The notes below the pieces were generated by a model. The model was not told where the DNA came from. It did no database searches and was given only the letters and a program-made list of their open reading frames with translations. Both the position numbers and the translations under genes were made by a program. Below are positions 41,737 through 49,324 of a stretch of DNA of 64,000 nt, one piece after another. Within the stretch, counting starts at the first letter, position 1. Each line of letters opens with the position of its first letter. This DNA is from Paenibacillus sp. MMS18-CY102 (GTDB taxonomy: Bacteria > Bacillota > Bacilli > Paenibacillales > Paenibacillaceae), in contig NZ_WSTC01000001.1 of NCBI RefSeq assembly GCF_009789195.1, forward strand, positions 124,001 through 188,000. The letters run 5' to 3'.

Positions 41737-41880
41737 CTAAGCCACTTCTATCTTGGTCCCCATCGCCAGTGTCTCCATAGACGCAGCCGTTTCCAATAGC
41801 AGTTTGCGGGCATCTTGATAGGTATAGCCTGCCTCTGCCAATTGGCGCAGAATTTCGTTTTGCAGTTCTTTTTTGCTCAT
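41737..41880 (-). CDS. Small phage protein, 47 residues
   Basis: MSKKELQNEILRQLAEAGYT start, then DARKLLLETAASMETLAMG: a compact helical protein, with AGGAGT eight bases before the ATG. Short, coupled by position to the replication gene, of unknown role. A longer open frame on the same strand (41687-41890) overlaps it in another frame and is judged spurious. Confidence 0.6.
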   Translation of the reverse strand: MSKKELQNEILRQLAEAGYTYQDARKLLLETAASMETLAMGTKIEVA

Positions 41881-42000
41881 TGCCTGTCACTCCTAGTCAT
41901 ATGTAATTATGATGCACTCACCTGCATCGTTGGCAGCTCGAACAACCAAGCGGCTAGATCGAGCAGCCAACGACAAAGGCAAATCCCCTTGTCGTCGCTG

Positions 42001-42153
42001 TTACAGCGAAATATCTCTATCTGCCAGATGGTCGGAATAGGTTTGTCCGCAATAAGGACAAGCTGGCTCCTCGGTGACTTCTGAATCGATCCCATAGACC
42101 TCCTGGCAAATCTCACATTTATAAATGGATATTACGAACATTTGTTTGCTCAT
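42001..42153 (-). CDS. Zinc-ribbon micro-protein, 50 residues
   Basis: KCEIC...ACPYCGQTYSD gives two CxxC knuckles 18 residues apart, a zinc ribbon. GGAGG lies eight bases before the ATG, which overlaps the preceding gene's stop. Expressed with the early genes; a nucleic-acid- or protein-binding role is likely, target unknown. Confidence 0.65.
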   Translation of the reverse strand: MSKQMFVISIYKCEICQEVYGIDSEVTEEPACPYCGQTYSDHLADRDISL

Positions 42154-42365
42154 AACATTTTCCTCCGTTGCTGATTTTGTCGATTAATGCTATAATTCGT
42201 ATATAGTGTTTTAACAGATTTACCAGAAGTCCAGTTCCCAGCTGGGCTTTTTTCATGCTCTGAAACATCTACTTTCTTAATTTCGAAAAGCAATAAGAAT
42301 CCCGTAACAAGCACCCCAAGGAACAATGCCGCCCCGATAGCCTGCCACCACCATGTATCAATCAC
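42150..42365 (-). CDS. Small single-TM phage protein
   Basis: 71 residues from GTG at 42365 (GGGAG nine bases upstream): WWWQAIGAALFLGVLVTGFLLLF membrane helix split after residue 4, then a hydrophilic C-terminal 45 residues. Overlaps the zinc-ribbon gene by 4 bp. No family recognised. The open frame upstream to 42476 runs inside the XRE gene and is not used. Confidence 0.6.
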   Translation of the reverse strand: MIDTWWWQAIGAALFLGVLVTGFLLLFEIKKVDVSEHEKSPAGNWTSGKSVKTLYTNYSINRQNQQRRKML

Positions 42366-42379
42366 TACTTCACGCTCCC

Positions 42380-42622
42380 TTATGCGACTCCGCGCATTGA
42401 TTGGACTATGGACAGACCTTCCATTCCATATAGAAAAGCGACAACAACTTCTTTTGCACTTGTGACCTCTGCCCATTTCAACAACATTTGGACATCGAAT
42501 GATACTCGATCATTCTCGATCTTGCTAATACTGCTTCGAGAAGTATTCAGTTTTGCGGCCAATTCTTCTTGGCTTAAATTTGCTCGTTCACGGCAAGCCT
42601 GCATGATAGCACCAAGCTTCAA
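42380..42622 (-). CDS. XRE-family regulator in the early operon
   Basis: 80-residue helix-turn-helix: CRERANLSQEELAAKLNTSR and SSISKIENDRVSFDV, then a short effector tail. TTG start with AGGGGG upstream, or ATG at 42604. A perfect palindrome lies just before it and may be its operator. A third type of XRE protein in the phage besides the main switch and the left-end regulator. Confidence 0.8.
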   Translation of the reverse strand: MKLGAIMQACRERANLSQEELAAKLNTSRSSISKIENDRVSFDVQMLLKWAEVTSAKEVVVAFLYGMEGLSIVQSMRGVA

Positions 42623-42643
42623 GGCTCCTCACCCCCTCCCATA

Positions 42644-42660
42644 TGTTCCAAATTGGAACA
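42644..42660. promoter_or_regulatory. Palindromic operator TGTTCC-N5-GGAACA
   Basis: TGTTCCAAATTGGAACA is a perfect inverted repeat 22 bp upstream of the XRE start, inside its leader. Likely autoregulatory site. Confidence 0.65.
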
Positions 42661-42744
42661 GACAGAATATTAATCTTGTTGTAAGCTAAGCGCATACCGT
42701 TCCACGAGAATACCTCGCAAGCCATCTTCGAATGATCCCCAACA

Positions 42745-42780
42745 TTCGCCCAGCCTTCGATCCCCCGACTACTGGGCGAA
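42745..42780. repeat. Inverted repeat TTCGCCCAG / CTGGGCGAA
   Basis: Nine-base perfect arms separated by 18 bp in the gap between the excisionase-like and XRE genes (42661-42826). No T-run. This gap holds no convincing gene. Confidence 0.5.
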
Positions 42781-42826
42781 CTTCTAAACACAAAACCTCA
42801 TCATAACCACCTGAATCTCGCTCCCT

Positions 42827-43021
42827 TTACAAAGCTACTTCTTCAACCGCTTCCACTTCCTTCTCAGCCATCCACTTATTCAGAGTTTCAACACGGAAAA
42901 ATATTCTATTCCTAACGCGGATCGCCGGTATCTCCTTCCGTCGAACCATGTCGTAAATCAGCCAACTGGATACGCCAATTAAATCGGCAGTTTCTTGCAC
43001 GTTCAAAGTTTGGCGGTTCAT
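42827..43021 (-). CDS. Excisionase-like HTH_17 protein
   Basis: 64 residues of the MerR-like helix-turn-helix family: LNVQETADLIGVSSWLIYDM and EIPAIRVRNRIFFRVETL. ATG at 43021 has AAAGGGTG upstream. Directional control of excision is plausible because it is the only Xis-like gene in the phage; it could also be an early regulator. Confidence 0.75.
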   Translation of the reverse strand: MNRQTLNVQETADLIGVSSWLIYDMVRRKEIPAIRVRNRIFFRVETLNKWMAEKEVEAVEEVAL

Positions 43022-43056
43022 TGATTTCACCCTTTCTCTTGTGATTAGCTCGATAA

Positions 43057-43263
43057 TTATTCTTGAGTCGTTTTTCCTAAAGCTTTTGTAGCGATTTCTG
43101 TGATTTCTTCTAATGCTTCGATCCCTGCCGCCACTTCATCAGCGAATGATTGTGAATTATTCGCAATGTATGATGCAATCATCATTAGTTTTTCGGCTTC
43201 TGAAACGTGAGGATTCGTCACATGAGTAATCAGATGGCGAAACAACTCTAATCCTTGTCTCAA
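43057..43263 (-). CDS. Hypothetical early phage protein, 68 residues
   Basis: Helical acidic protein (NPHVSEAEKLMMIASYIANN in the middle), no known family. TTG start with GAGGGGG seven bases upstream. Second gene of the leftward early transcript after the Cro-like gene. Confidence 0.6.
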   Translation of the reverse strand: MRQGLELFRHLITHVTNPHVSEAEKLMMIASYIANNSQSFADEVAAGIEALEEITEIATKALGKTTQE

Positions 43264-43283
43264 TACAGTTCCCCCTCTCTCAA

Positions 43284-43514
43284 CTACGCACCATGAGTAG
43301 TTAAAACTTCGCGTATCGCGTAGCGAGTAGGCAAAAAAATTTCTTCCTTTTTCTTGCCATATAATTGAGCAATGTCTTCAGCTCGATCAGCGCTAACTTG
43401 TCTATGTCCATTTTCAATTTGAGACAGGTATCCAGCTGGAATACTTAGCTTTCTTGCAGCTACTTCTAAACTTAAACCAACTGACAAGCGTGACTGCTTC
43501 AATATATTATCCAC
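43284..43514 (-). CDS. Cro-like XRE repressor
   Basis: 76 residues: ILKQSRLSVGLSLEVAARKL, then SIPAGYLSQIENGHRQVSAD as turn and recognition helix. GTG start with GGAGGTG eight bases upstream. First gene of the leftward lytic transcript and divergent from the cI-like genes, the position of Cro. Four similar operator-like sites lie between the two starts. Confidence 0.85.
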   Translation of the reverse strand: MDNILKQSRLSVGLSLEVAARKLSIPAGYLSQIENGHRQVSADRAEDIAQLYGKKKEEIFLPTRYAIREVLTTHGA

Positions 43515-43530
43515 CTCAACGGCACCTCCA

Positions 43531-43645
43531 ACTTCGCGTTATGCGTTTATAGATACAAAATATACTACGCATTACGCAAAGTGTCAACGCGTTTTGCAAA
43601 GTTTAGTGGAATTTGTTTTCATTCTGCGAAGTGCAAAGGTATAAT
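43531..43645. promoter_or_regulatory. Immunity switch: divergent promoters and four operator-like sites
   Basis: Sites related to CTTTGC-N4-TGCG: 43531-43545, 43568-43582, 43588-43602 and 43624-43638. Leftward promoter on the minus strand: TTGACA (43582-43587), 17 bp, TATATT (43559-43564), with a site filling the spacer. Rightward: TATAAT at 43640-43645 with a weak -35 overlapping the fourth site. Confidence 0.8.
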
Positions 43646-43669
43646 TATTCCTCAGGGGAGGTGTATACC

Positions 43670-44086
43670 TTGTATGGACAACGTATCAAACAATTGAGAA
43701 AAGATTATAAAATGACCGCTAAGGTTTTAGGGCAAAAACTTAATCTAGCCGAATCCACCATCTCCGGATATGAAAACGAAACTAGAAAGCCTGATATTGA
43801 TACATTTGAAAGAATTGCTGATATATTTATGGTCTCCGTTGATTACTTAATGGGTAGAACGGATAACCAAGAGAAGGATTTATCTAAACAGTTGCTCGAT
43901 GCAGCTGATAATGCAAAAAAAATGCAAGTAATTTCTGAACAAGTTGCTGACTTTGAGACAGGTGTTGGTCGTGCCTTCTTCGGAGGTTCGGACAAATATT
44001 CAGAGGAAGAATTGGAGATCGCGCGAGCTGCTGCTAAAGCCGCGATTGAAGCATTTCGTAAAGTCAAGAAGCAACAAAATAAATAA
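43670..44086 (+). CDS. cI-like XRE repressor, copy 1
   Basis: 138 residues from TTG at 43670, placed eight bases after GGGGAGG. Residues 1-60 are helix-turn-helix (RIKQLRKDYKMTAKVLGQKL, ESTISGYENETRKPDIDTFE); then a linker to about 100 and a conserved tail GGSDKYSEEELEIARAAAKA. The same tail ends the next gene. Divergent from the Cro-like gene, hence the lysogeny repressor. There is no LexA-like autoprotease domain, so induction probably needs the ImmA-like peptidase downstream. Confidence 0.85.
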   Translation: MYGQRIKQLRKDYKMTAKVLGQKLNLAESTISGYENETRKPDIDTFERIADIFMVSVDYLMGRTDNQEKDLSKQLLDAADNAKKMQVISEQVADFETGVGRAFFGGSDKYSEEELEIARAAAKAAIEAFRKVKKQQNK

Positions 44087-44126
44087 CAAGTAAAATGAAC
44101 CCCCGTCAGAGTTTGAGGTAAAATAA

Positions 44127-44549
44127 ATGAAGTTAGCAAATTTAGAAAAAGAGCGCATTCTCAATGACTTTACACAAGAAGATGTCGCTAATGAAATTGG
44201 TTGTGCGCGATCTACATACGCGAATTGGGAAAGTGGAAAACGCGAACCTGACTTTGATTCAGCTCAAAAGCTTGCGAATACTTTTGGGGTATCTGTCGAT
44301 TACCTCATAGGAAACTCCAAATTTAGAAATGCCGACGAGTTAGCTCAAAAATATATTGAGCTTGTTAAGCAAGTACAAAGTATCATTGAACACGCTGACT
44401 ATAAATCCAATGCAGACGGAGTTTTCTTAGGCGGGTCAGATAAATATTCAGAAGATGAACTGGAGGTAGCACGAGCTGCTGCCAAAGCCGCGATAGACGC
44501 CATGAGAAAATTAAATAGACAGAAAGACAAATATCGAACAACACGTTAA
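44127..44549 (+). CDS. cI-like XRE repressor, copy 2
   Basis: 140 residues with a different but related N-terminal helix-turn-helix (NDFTQEDVANEIGCARSTYA, NWESGKREPDFDSAQKLANT) and the C-terminal tail GGSDKYSEDELEVARAAAKA, nearly identical to copy 1. ATG 40 bp after copy 1. Two repressors with one shared tail suggest domain duplication; the tail could be a recognition or oligomerisation element. Could instead be an antirepressor or a repressor of a second operator. Confidence 0.82.
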   Translation: MKLANLEKERILNDFTQEDVANEIGCARSTYANWESGKREPDFDSAQKLANTFGVSVDYLIGNSKFRNADELAQKYIELVKQVQSIIEHADYKSNADGVFLGGSDKYSEDELEVARAAAKAAIDAMRKLNRQKDKYRTTR

Positions 44550-44616
44550 ACCCCATTGGGGTTTTCTTTTCAACATAAAATAGAACATACGTTCTTAAAC
44601 ACAACAGGAGGACACC

Positions 44617-45537
44617 ATGAGTTTTGATCTTTCGATGTATCGAGAAACCGAATTAGAACGCTGGATCAACGAAAAGTATCGAGCGGCAGGTATCTCTTGC
44701 GCGGCTGACTTGCAGATTGAACGATTAGCTACCATCTACGATGTAGAAGTTCGAACATATAAAGGACCGTCATTTGCTGAATGGCAAGATGGTGAATATA
44801 GCTTCTTGTTTCTAAATAATGAGTTGCCAGTTGAAGAACTCCGCGAACACTTCTTTCACGAGCTGTGTCACCCTCTAAGACATGTTGGGCGGCAGGACGA
44901 CCCACTCATGCCCCCCCTCTTCCGTCAACTGCAAGAAACCCAAGCAGAGGCTTTTCAGCTATACGCTTCTATGCCGGCTTACCTTCTAGAAGAATTTACA
45001 CCCTATGCAAGCCAATCGAATTTTCTTAAAATATTGGCTGAGTCATTCATGCTTCCTTTCAAGCTCGTCGAGCGTCGAATCAGGCAGATACTTGGCCGAA
45101 TTAATCAACTTAGAAATGAACTACACTGTCAAAAAATATTGGTTGCCCCGGAACCGATGCCCCTGGCTAATCGGGAGATTCAAATTGATGACCGCACCAT
45201 CATTGTCATGCAGGATAGTATGCCATCCTTCCTGCACTTTAAGGTGTACCCGGATGATTGGGATGCAACGCTTTACATAAACGTACAGAAGCTCCTCAAT
45301 CATTCAGCGTTCTTTTTGCACGGTCTTGATACTATTTCACTGCCTGTTCCAGCTGTTGCACTTGTGCAGCATTCCTGCGAGTCTAATACGATTGGAGTGC
45401 ATATGCCCGATGTCTCAGAATTCTTAGGTAAGATGCACATGTCTCAATCAAAATCAGATATTGATTTTCTACAAGTTCGATTAATTGATATGGAATACAT
45501 TCTGCAACGGAACTTCCGCTTTCAATATGATTGGTAA
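44617..45537 (+). CDS. ImmA/IrrE-family metallopeptidase
   Basis: 306 residues. The zinc motif HELCH is at 81-85 in REHFFHELCHPLRHVGRQ, with the third ligand probably in the QAEAFQLYA segment after residue 110. The C-terminal 150 residues are not recognised. In ICEBs1 and related elements ImmA cleaves the repressor ImmR to trigger induction; the order repressor(s)-ImmA-Int is the same here. ATG behind ACAGGAGGACACC. Confidence 0.88.
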   Translation: MSFDLSMYRETELERWINEKYRAAGISCAADLQIERLATIYDVEVRTYKGPSFAEWQDGEYSFLFLNNELPVEELREHFFHELCHPLRHVGRQDDPLMPPLFRQLQETQAEAFQLYASMPAYLLEEFTPYASQSNFLKILAESFMLPFKLVERRIRQILGRINQLRNELHCQKILVAPEPMPLANREIQIDDRTIIVMQDSMPSFLHFKVYPDDWDATLYINVQKLLNHSAFFLHGLDTISLPVPAVALVQHSCESNTIGVHMPDVSEFLGKMHMSQSKSDIDFLQVRLIDMEYILQRNFRFQYDW

Positions 45538-45571
45538 AACTCGTCTAGGATTCAAATAGGAGGACGCTCAT

Positions 45572-46753
45572 ATGGCTAGTAAACGTCAGCGTGGGGAGAA
45601 TTCGTGGTTGTTTGTAGTTGAGCTTGGTTATGATGCCAAGGGGAAGAGGATTCAAAAGACCAAAACTTATAAAGTAACCGATCCTTCCCTATTACGCGCT
45701 CCTAAGCGCCTAGAGGATCATCTGAACACTGAATTAACCAAATTCAAAATAAAGGTCGAAACAGGCGTTTATATCGCCCCAGGAAGAATGAGTTTTTCTA
45801 ATTTTATTGAGGAATGGAAAAAGAATTTCGTACTGATCGAGCTTGAAGAAAAAACGATTGATAGCTATTTATTTCACCTTAATGCAAGAATCCTGCCTTA
45901 CTTCGGACATATGCAAATGGATCACATCACAACGATGCATATTCTTGCTTTTATGGATTCTTTACGCGGTCCAAATGCGCGATTAGACGGAAAAGGGCCT
46001 TTGGGATCGGCTACCCTTGTCTATAACTATCGAGTGCTCAAGAGTATTTTCGATAAAGCAGTGGAATGGAAAGTAATCGAGGAAAATCCTATGGAGGGCG
46101 TAAAGAAACCTAAAGAGGATGACGTAAAAAAAATGGAAGTGTACGACGAGAAGGAAATAAAGCTCTTGTTTGATGCTCTTGAGTTTGAACCAATTCAAAC
46201 GAGAGCACTAATTATATTAGCAATTACTACAGGAATGCGCCGAGGTGAAATTGCCGGGTTAGAATGGTCTCGAATAAACTTCGAAGCAAGGTATCTAGAG
46301 GTTTCCCCCACCATCCCGAAATTTAAAGATGGGGCGCCCATTATTAAACTTCCGAAGAACAAGAAGGCCCGCAGGATCGCTCTATCCGAAACATTGATCT
46401 CCGAACTCAAGTTGTTACACGACAATCGAATGGAGGAATTAAAGGAATTAGAAGAGCAATGGGAAGACGGGCGTTACTCATACGTATTCTGTCATCCCAA
46501 CGGGAAACCTTATGAACCTGGGCGGTTTACGAAGAAATGGATTGAATTCTACCGGCGATACAATCTCAAGCCGATCCGGCTCCATGATCTTAGGCATACT
46601 TCAGCTTCTTGGATGATCTTTAAGAAAGTGCATTCGGAGGCTATTGCTAAACGACTAGGACACTCTAACATCAAAATGTTAGAAATTTATGGACACATCT
46701 TCGAGAGCGTGGATCAAGCTGCTGCGGCTGTATTTGACGACATTAATCAATAG
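45572..46753 (+). CDS. int: Phage integrase (tyrosine recombinase)
   Basis: 393 residues: N-terminal AP2-like arm-binding domain (1-70), SAM-like core-binding domain (FSNFIEEWKKNFVLIELEE) and catalytic domain with R in TTGMRRGEIAG, HDLRHTSASW, LGHSNIKM and the nucleophile Tyr in LEIYGHIF. ATG behind AGGAGG. It is the rightmost phage gene, 135 bp from attR, with arm-type repeats directly after its stop. Confidence 0.96.
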   Translation: MASKRQRGENSWLFVVELGYDAKGKRIQKTKTYKVTDPSLLRAPKRLEDHLNTELTKFKIKVETGVYIAPGRMSFSNFIEEWKKNFVLIELEEKTIDSYLFHLNARILPYFGHMQMDHITTMHILAFMDSLRGPNARLDGKGPLGSATLVYNYRVLKSIFDKAVEWKVIEENPMEGVKKPKEDDVKKMEVYDEKEIKLLFDALEFEPIQTRALIILAITTGMRRGEIAGLEWSRINFEARYLEVSPTIPKFKDGAPIIKLPKNKKARRIALSETLISELKLLHDNRMEELKELEEQWEDGRYSYVFCHPNGKPYEPGRFTKKWIEFYRRYNLKPIRLHDLRHTSASWMIFKKVHSEAIAKRLGHSNIKMLEIYGHIFESVDQAAAAVFDDINQ

Positions 46754-46761
46754 CAATAATT

Positions 46762-46799
46762 TGTCCACCAATTGTCCACCCAATCGTCAAATGTCCACC
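46762..46799 (+). repeat. Right arm-type integrase sites
   Basis: Three TGTCCACC copies (46762, 46773, 46792), the first two 11 bp apart as at the left end (14124-14140), between the integrase stop and attR. Confidence 0.65.
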
Positions 46800-46887
46800 C
46801 AATTCACCCGATTTAGACCATTATTTGAACTAATAAAACCCATATACGGCGCGGCATCCCCACTTATACCCCAATAACTCTGTCTCA

Positions 46888-46928
46888 TCTCCCATGAAAG
46901 AGCGTCCCGAAAGGGGCGCTCGATTTTT
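46888..46928 (+). repeat. attR core
   Basis: 41 bp identical to 13996-14036, with the same terminator-type hairpin and T-run. It marks the right junction; host sequence resumes after it. Confidence 0.92.
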
Positions 46929-47050
46929 ATTTTACCTGACTATTCCTCACTGTGCGAACGCAAATTAGTGGGTCTTTTGACAAACCACTCACCACTCATA
47001 GATAATACATGGAGATATTCTATAGAAGCCACAGGGCATAGGAGACGACC

Positions 47051-47446
47051 ATGATTGAAGTAAAAGCATCGAAATTGAATGATGGAGAAGAATTGAATCG
47101 AGGGGTTTTTGCAACCTGTGATATAGCCAAAGATACCTTGTTCCATGTAGCGCCAGTCATTCCGTATCTTAATGAAGAGCATGAACACGTTGAGAAAACG
47201 ATATTAGCTGACTATGTGTTCCAATATGGCGCTAACCATACAGCACTCCTGTTGGGCTATGCCAGCCTGCTCAATCACTCGTACACGCCGAACGCTACAT
47301 ACCAATTAAATTTCGAGAACCTCACCGTCGATTTTTATGCGTACACCGATATCAAAGCTGGCGATGAGATTTTGATTAACTACAATGGCGAGGAAGATTG
47401 CGACGATCCGCTGTGGTTCGACATTAAAACCGAAGAAAACAGCTAG
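47051..47446 (+). CDS. SET-domain protein
   Basis: 131-residue minimal SET domain, the fold of protein lysine methyltransferases. Visible motifs are NRGVFATCDIAKDTL near the N-terminus, SLLNHSYTPNATYQL (the NHS SAM-binding motif) and AGDEILINYNGEEDCDDP near the C-terminus. It lacks a post-SET zinc region. GGAGACGACC precedes the ATG. Two decayed copies of its 3' half follow within 2 kb. Its substrate is unknown; a standalone bacterial SET protein could methylate a host protein. Confidence 0.85.
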   Translation: MIEVKASKLNDGEELNRGVFATCDIAKDTLFHVAPVIPYLNEEHEHVEKTILADYVFQYGANHTALLLGYASLLNHSYTPNATYQLNFENLTVDFYAYTDIKAGDEILINYNGEEDCDDPLWFDIKTEENS

Positions 47447-47454
47447 AACGAATA

Positions 47455-47489
47455 AGCCGCCTGAGCAACGAGCTCGGGCGGCTTTTTTG
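47455..47489 (+). terminator. Terminator of the SET gene
   Basis: AAGCCGCC...GGGCGGCTTTTTTG hairpin 9 bp after the stop. Confidence 0.85.
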
Positions 47490-47550
47490 TTTGGCATGAT
47501 GGGGTGCGGACGACCAATGGTACGATGGCGCCCACGGTGAAGAGTAAGTG

Positions 47551-47750
47551 TTGACGCGCTAACGGACCGTAGAGCCCTTATTTCGAGTAAAAAGCTACTT
47601 TTTTAAAGCTAACGGACTCCAGAGACGCTATTTGCGTTCTTTTGCCCCTTTTCGATAGGTTTGAAGCCAAATAACGGCCCTGGGGTCCGTTAGAAAAACA
47701 AACTGCCGTTTTTGAGCCTAATAACGGCCCTACGGTCCGTTAGATTAGTC
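47551..47750. repeat. 200-bp palindromic repeat, copy 1
   Basis: Two GCTAACGGAC-type units facing two GGTCCGTTAG-type units, so the whole element can fold into a long hairpin. About 98 percent identical to 49061-49260. Its right end reaches the stop codon of the next gene. No ORF or transposase. Confidence 0.85.
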
Positions 47751-48119
47751 CTCCTGGACGAGCACCTCTAATTGTCCATTAGGTTTGATCGAATTTATCG
47801 TGACCACCGCTTTGCCGCTGAATCCTTCTTCAATATAACCAAATATCATTTCATTTTGCTCCACACCTTGTGCTTCATATTGAAGTTTAATGGAACCTTC
47901 TCCAAAATACTTGGGATATAGTTGTAACTTCATTTTCGAGATCGCTGCTACTTCAGCAATAATAGAACCGTTCGGGTATTCAATCTTCAAGTTTATCAAA
48001 CTCTGATCGAGATTATTATGGACCGTGATGCTAATGCCTTCTTGCTTCCCTACAATTAGAGCTACTGTAATAACCGAAATCACTAATAAAATGGCTAAAA
48101 AAAACAAACCTTTCCTCAT
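47745..48119 (-). CDS. Membrane-anchored protein of unknown function
   Basis: 124 residues: an uncleaved signal anchor (GLFFLAILLVISVITVALIV) followed by a beta-rich extracytoplasmic domain with SITVHNNLDQSLINLKIEYP. No family recognised. ATG at 48119 has GAGGAG upstream. Twelve bases after the companion gene, so the two are probably one unit. The stop codon lies inside the palindromic repeat. Confidence 0.7.
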   Translation of the reverse strand: MRKGLFFLAILLVISVITVALIVGKQEGISITVHNNLDQSLINLKIEYPNGSIIAEVAAISKMKLQLYPKYFGEGSIKLQYEAQGVEQNEMIFGYIEEGFSGKAVVTINSIKPNGQLEVLVQED

Positions 48120-48130
48120 CCCACTGCTCC

Positions 48131-48709
48131 TCACATGCCCGCGCTTGTTATTGAAACTTTCGTAATCACTTCATTCTCATCAAACGCATAGGTAACCCAT
48201 GGAATCGAATAGTTGTGATCAAAATCGCCTTGCCTATATCCATCAATAAACCCAATTTCATTCGACGGGTTGTCTGTAATTTGCTGTTGTTCTGCATACG
48301 CCACCTTCACATCATGCAGAGTGCTGCCAACTCCTACCTTCTCCTTCCCGAATCGGTAATCTGGTGATGTTATGAAGACACAAGATAACGAAGTTCCGTG
48401 TTGAAAATAGCCGGTCACCCCTCTGTTAGTTCGAACGGTAATTGCATCTCTATCTCGATCCACACTTAAAGGTGTACCAAAACGAGCTATAAATTCCTCA
48501 TATGAAGCGTGGCTCTCAATCCCCATCTTCCCAAAATAATCGTTCTCCGTGTAATGAGGCCCATCATTTATAAGCATGTAGCTTACCAACGCAATTGCTA
48601 GTACGGCACAGATCAATCCCCCGCCGATGACCATCTTCTTTTTAATCGGATTCAAGCCCCTCTCACAAAAGCACTTCTCTCTCTCTCTCTGCAGCCACCA
48701 CACTCCCAA
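48131..48709 (-). CDS. Membrane-anchored protein, companion of the preceding gene
   Basis: Up to 192 residues; the start is unresolved. A membrane anchor lies around residues 27-48 (VIGGGLICAVLAIALVSYML); the likely start is just before it, near 48655, behind GAGAGGGG, rather than at 48709. The outer domain includes YEEFIARFGTPLSVDRDRDA and GVGSTLHDVKVAYAEQQ, reminiscent of small periplasmic/extracellular sensor-like domains. No firm family. Confidence 0.65.
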   Translation of the reverse strand: MGVWWLQREREKCFCERGLNPIKKKMVIGGGLICAVLAIALVSYMLINDGPHYTENDYFGKMGIESHASYEEFIARFGTPLSVDRDRDAITVRTNRGVTGYFQHGTSLSCVFITSPDYRFGKEKVGVGSTLHDVKVAYAEQQQITDNPSNEIGFIDGYRQGDFDHNYSIPWVTYAFDENEVITKVSITSAGM

Positions 48710-48737
48710 CGATTGACAAAGCCATTTAGTTTCCCTG

Positions 48738-48896
48738 CCTCTTGCCTCGCTCCTCCACCCAGCATTTTCAGCCCGCGTTCAGCACAGCTTCAAGCTCAAT
48801 TCAGGCACTGATGCTGGCGATGAAATCATCATCAACTACAATGGCGAGGAAGATTGCGACGATCCGTTGTGGTTCGATATTAAAACCGAAGAGTAA
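48738..48896 (+). pseudogene. Decayed SET-gene copy 2
   Basis: In-frame translation gives LASLLHPAFSARVQHSFKL then GDEIIINYNGEEDCDDPLWF to the stop. The last 29 codons match the intact SET gene almost exactly; the part before is a diverged or deleted version of its NHS region. There is no N-terminal half or ribosome site. Confidence 0.8.
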
Positions 48897-48910
48897 CGTT
48901 AAAGATGAAA

Positions 48911-48990
48911 AGCCGCCAGAGCATCGGCGTGACTGAACCTGTTTGTGAGACAGGCAGCAGTCCCGCTGCGAGCTCGGGCGGCTTTTTTTG
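48911..48990 (+). terminator. Terminator of decayed SET copy, with insertion
   Basis: Same AAGCCGCC/GGGCGGCTTTTTTT arms as after the intact gene, but with about 45 extra bases in the loop. Confidence 0.7.
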
Positions 48991-49060
48991 TTTGGCATGA
49001 TTAGGTGCGGACAGCCAACGGTACGATGATGCGCACACGGTAAAGAGTAACGGAGGGAGG

Positions 49061-49260
49061 TTGACGCGCTAACGGACCGGAGAGCCCTTATTTCGAGTAA
49101 AAAGCTACTTTTTTAAAGCTAACGGACTCCAGAGACGCTATTTGCGTTCTTTTGCCCCTTTTCGATAGGTTTGAAGCCAAATAACGGCCCTGGGGTCCGT
49201 TAGAATAACAAACTGTCGTTTTTGAGCTTAATAACGGCCCCACGGTCCGTTAGATTAGTC
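49061..49260. repeat. 200-bp palindromic repeat, copy 2
   Basis: Near-identical to 47551-47750 (about five differences), at the same position relative to the SET copy and terminator. This shows that gene, terminator and repeat were duplicated together. Confidence 0.85.
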
Positions 49261-49324
49261 CACCCCACAACCGACACCACAATTTCGGATTCGCCTGCCA
49301 CTTCTACTGCCACTTCTACCTCCC

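Larger units (their letters stand above)
13996..46928. mobile_element. Complete temperate prophage, PBSX-like contractile tail and HK97-like head
   Basis: About 33 kb bounded by an exact 41-bp direct repeat. It holds a complete set of modules: integrase and immunity at the right end (plus strand), then leftward early, packaging, head, tail and lysis genes, and accessory genes at the left end. No essential structural gene is visibly broken, so it may be inducible. Tail genes are of PBSX/myovirus type (sheath, tube, baseplate J); head genes are of HK97 type. Accessory genes at the left end and in the terminase block are more AT-rich than their neighbours. Confidence 0.95.

Noticed and set aside
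41687-41890. 67-codon minus-strand frame after the replication gene
   Set aside because: It overlaps the 47-residue gene with a good ribosome site in another frame and ends in Arg/Trp-rich sequence of shadow type.
47551-49260. Insertion sequence made of the two 200-bp repeats
   Set aside because: No transposase, no target duplication seen, and repeats contain internal symmetry rather than terminal inverted repeats; the intervening genes are unrelated to mobility.
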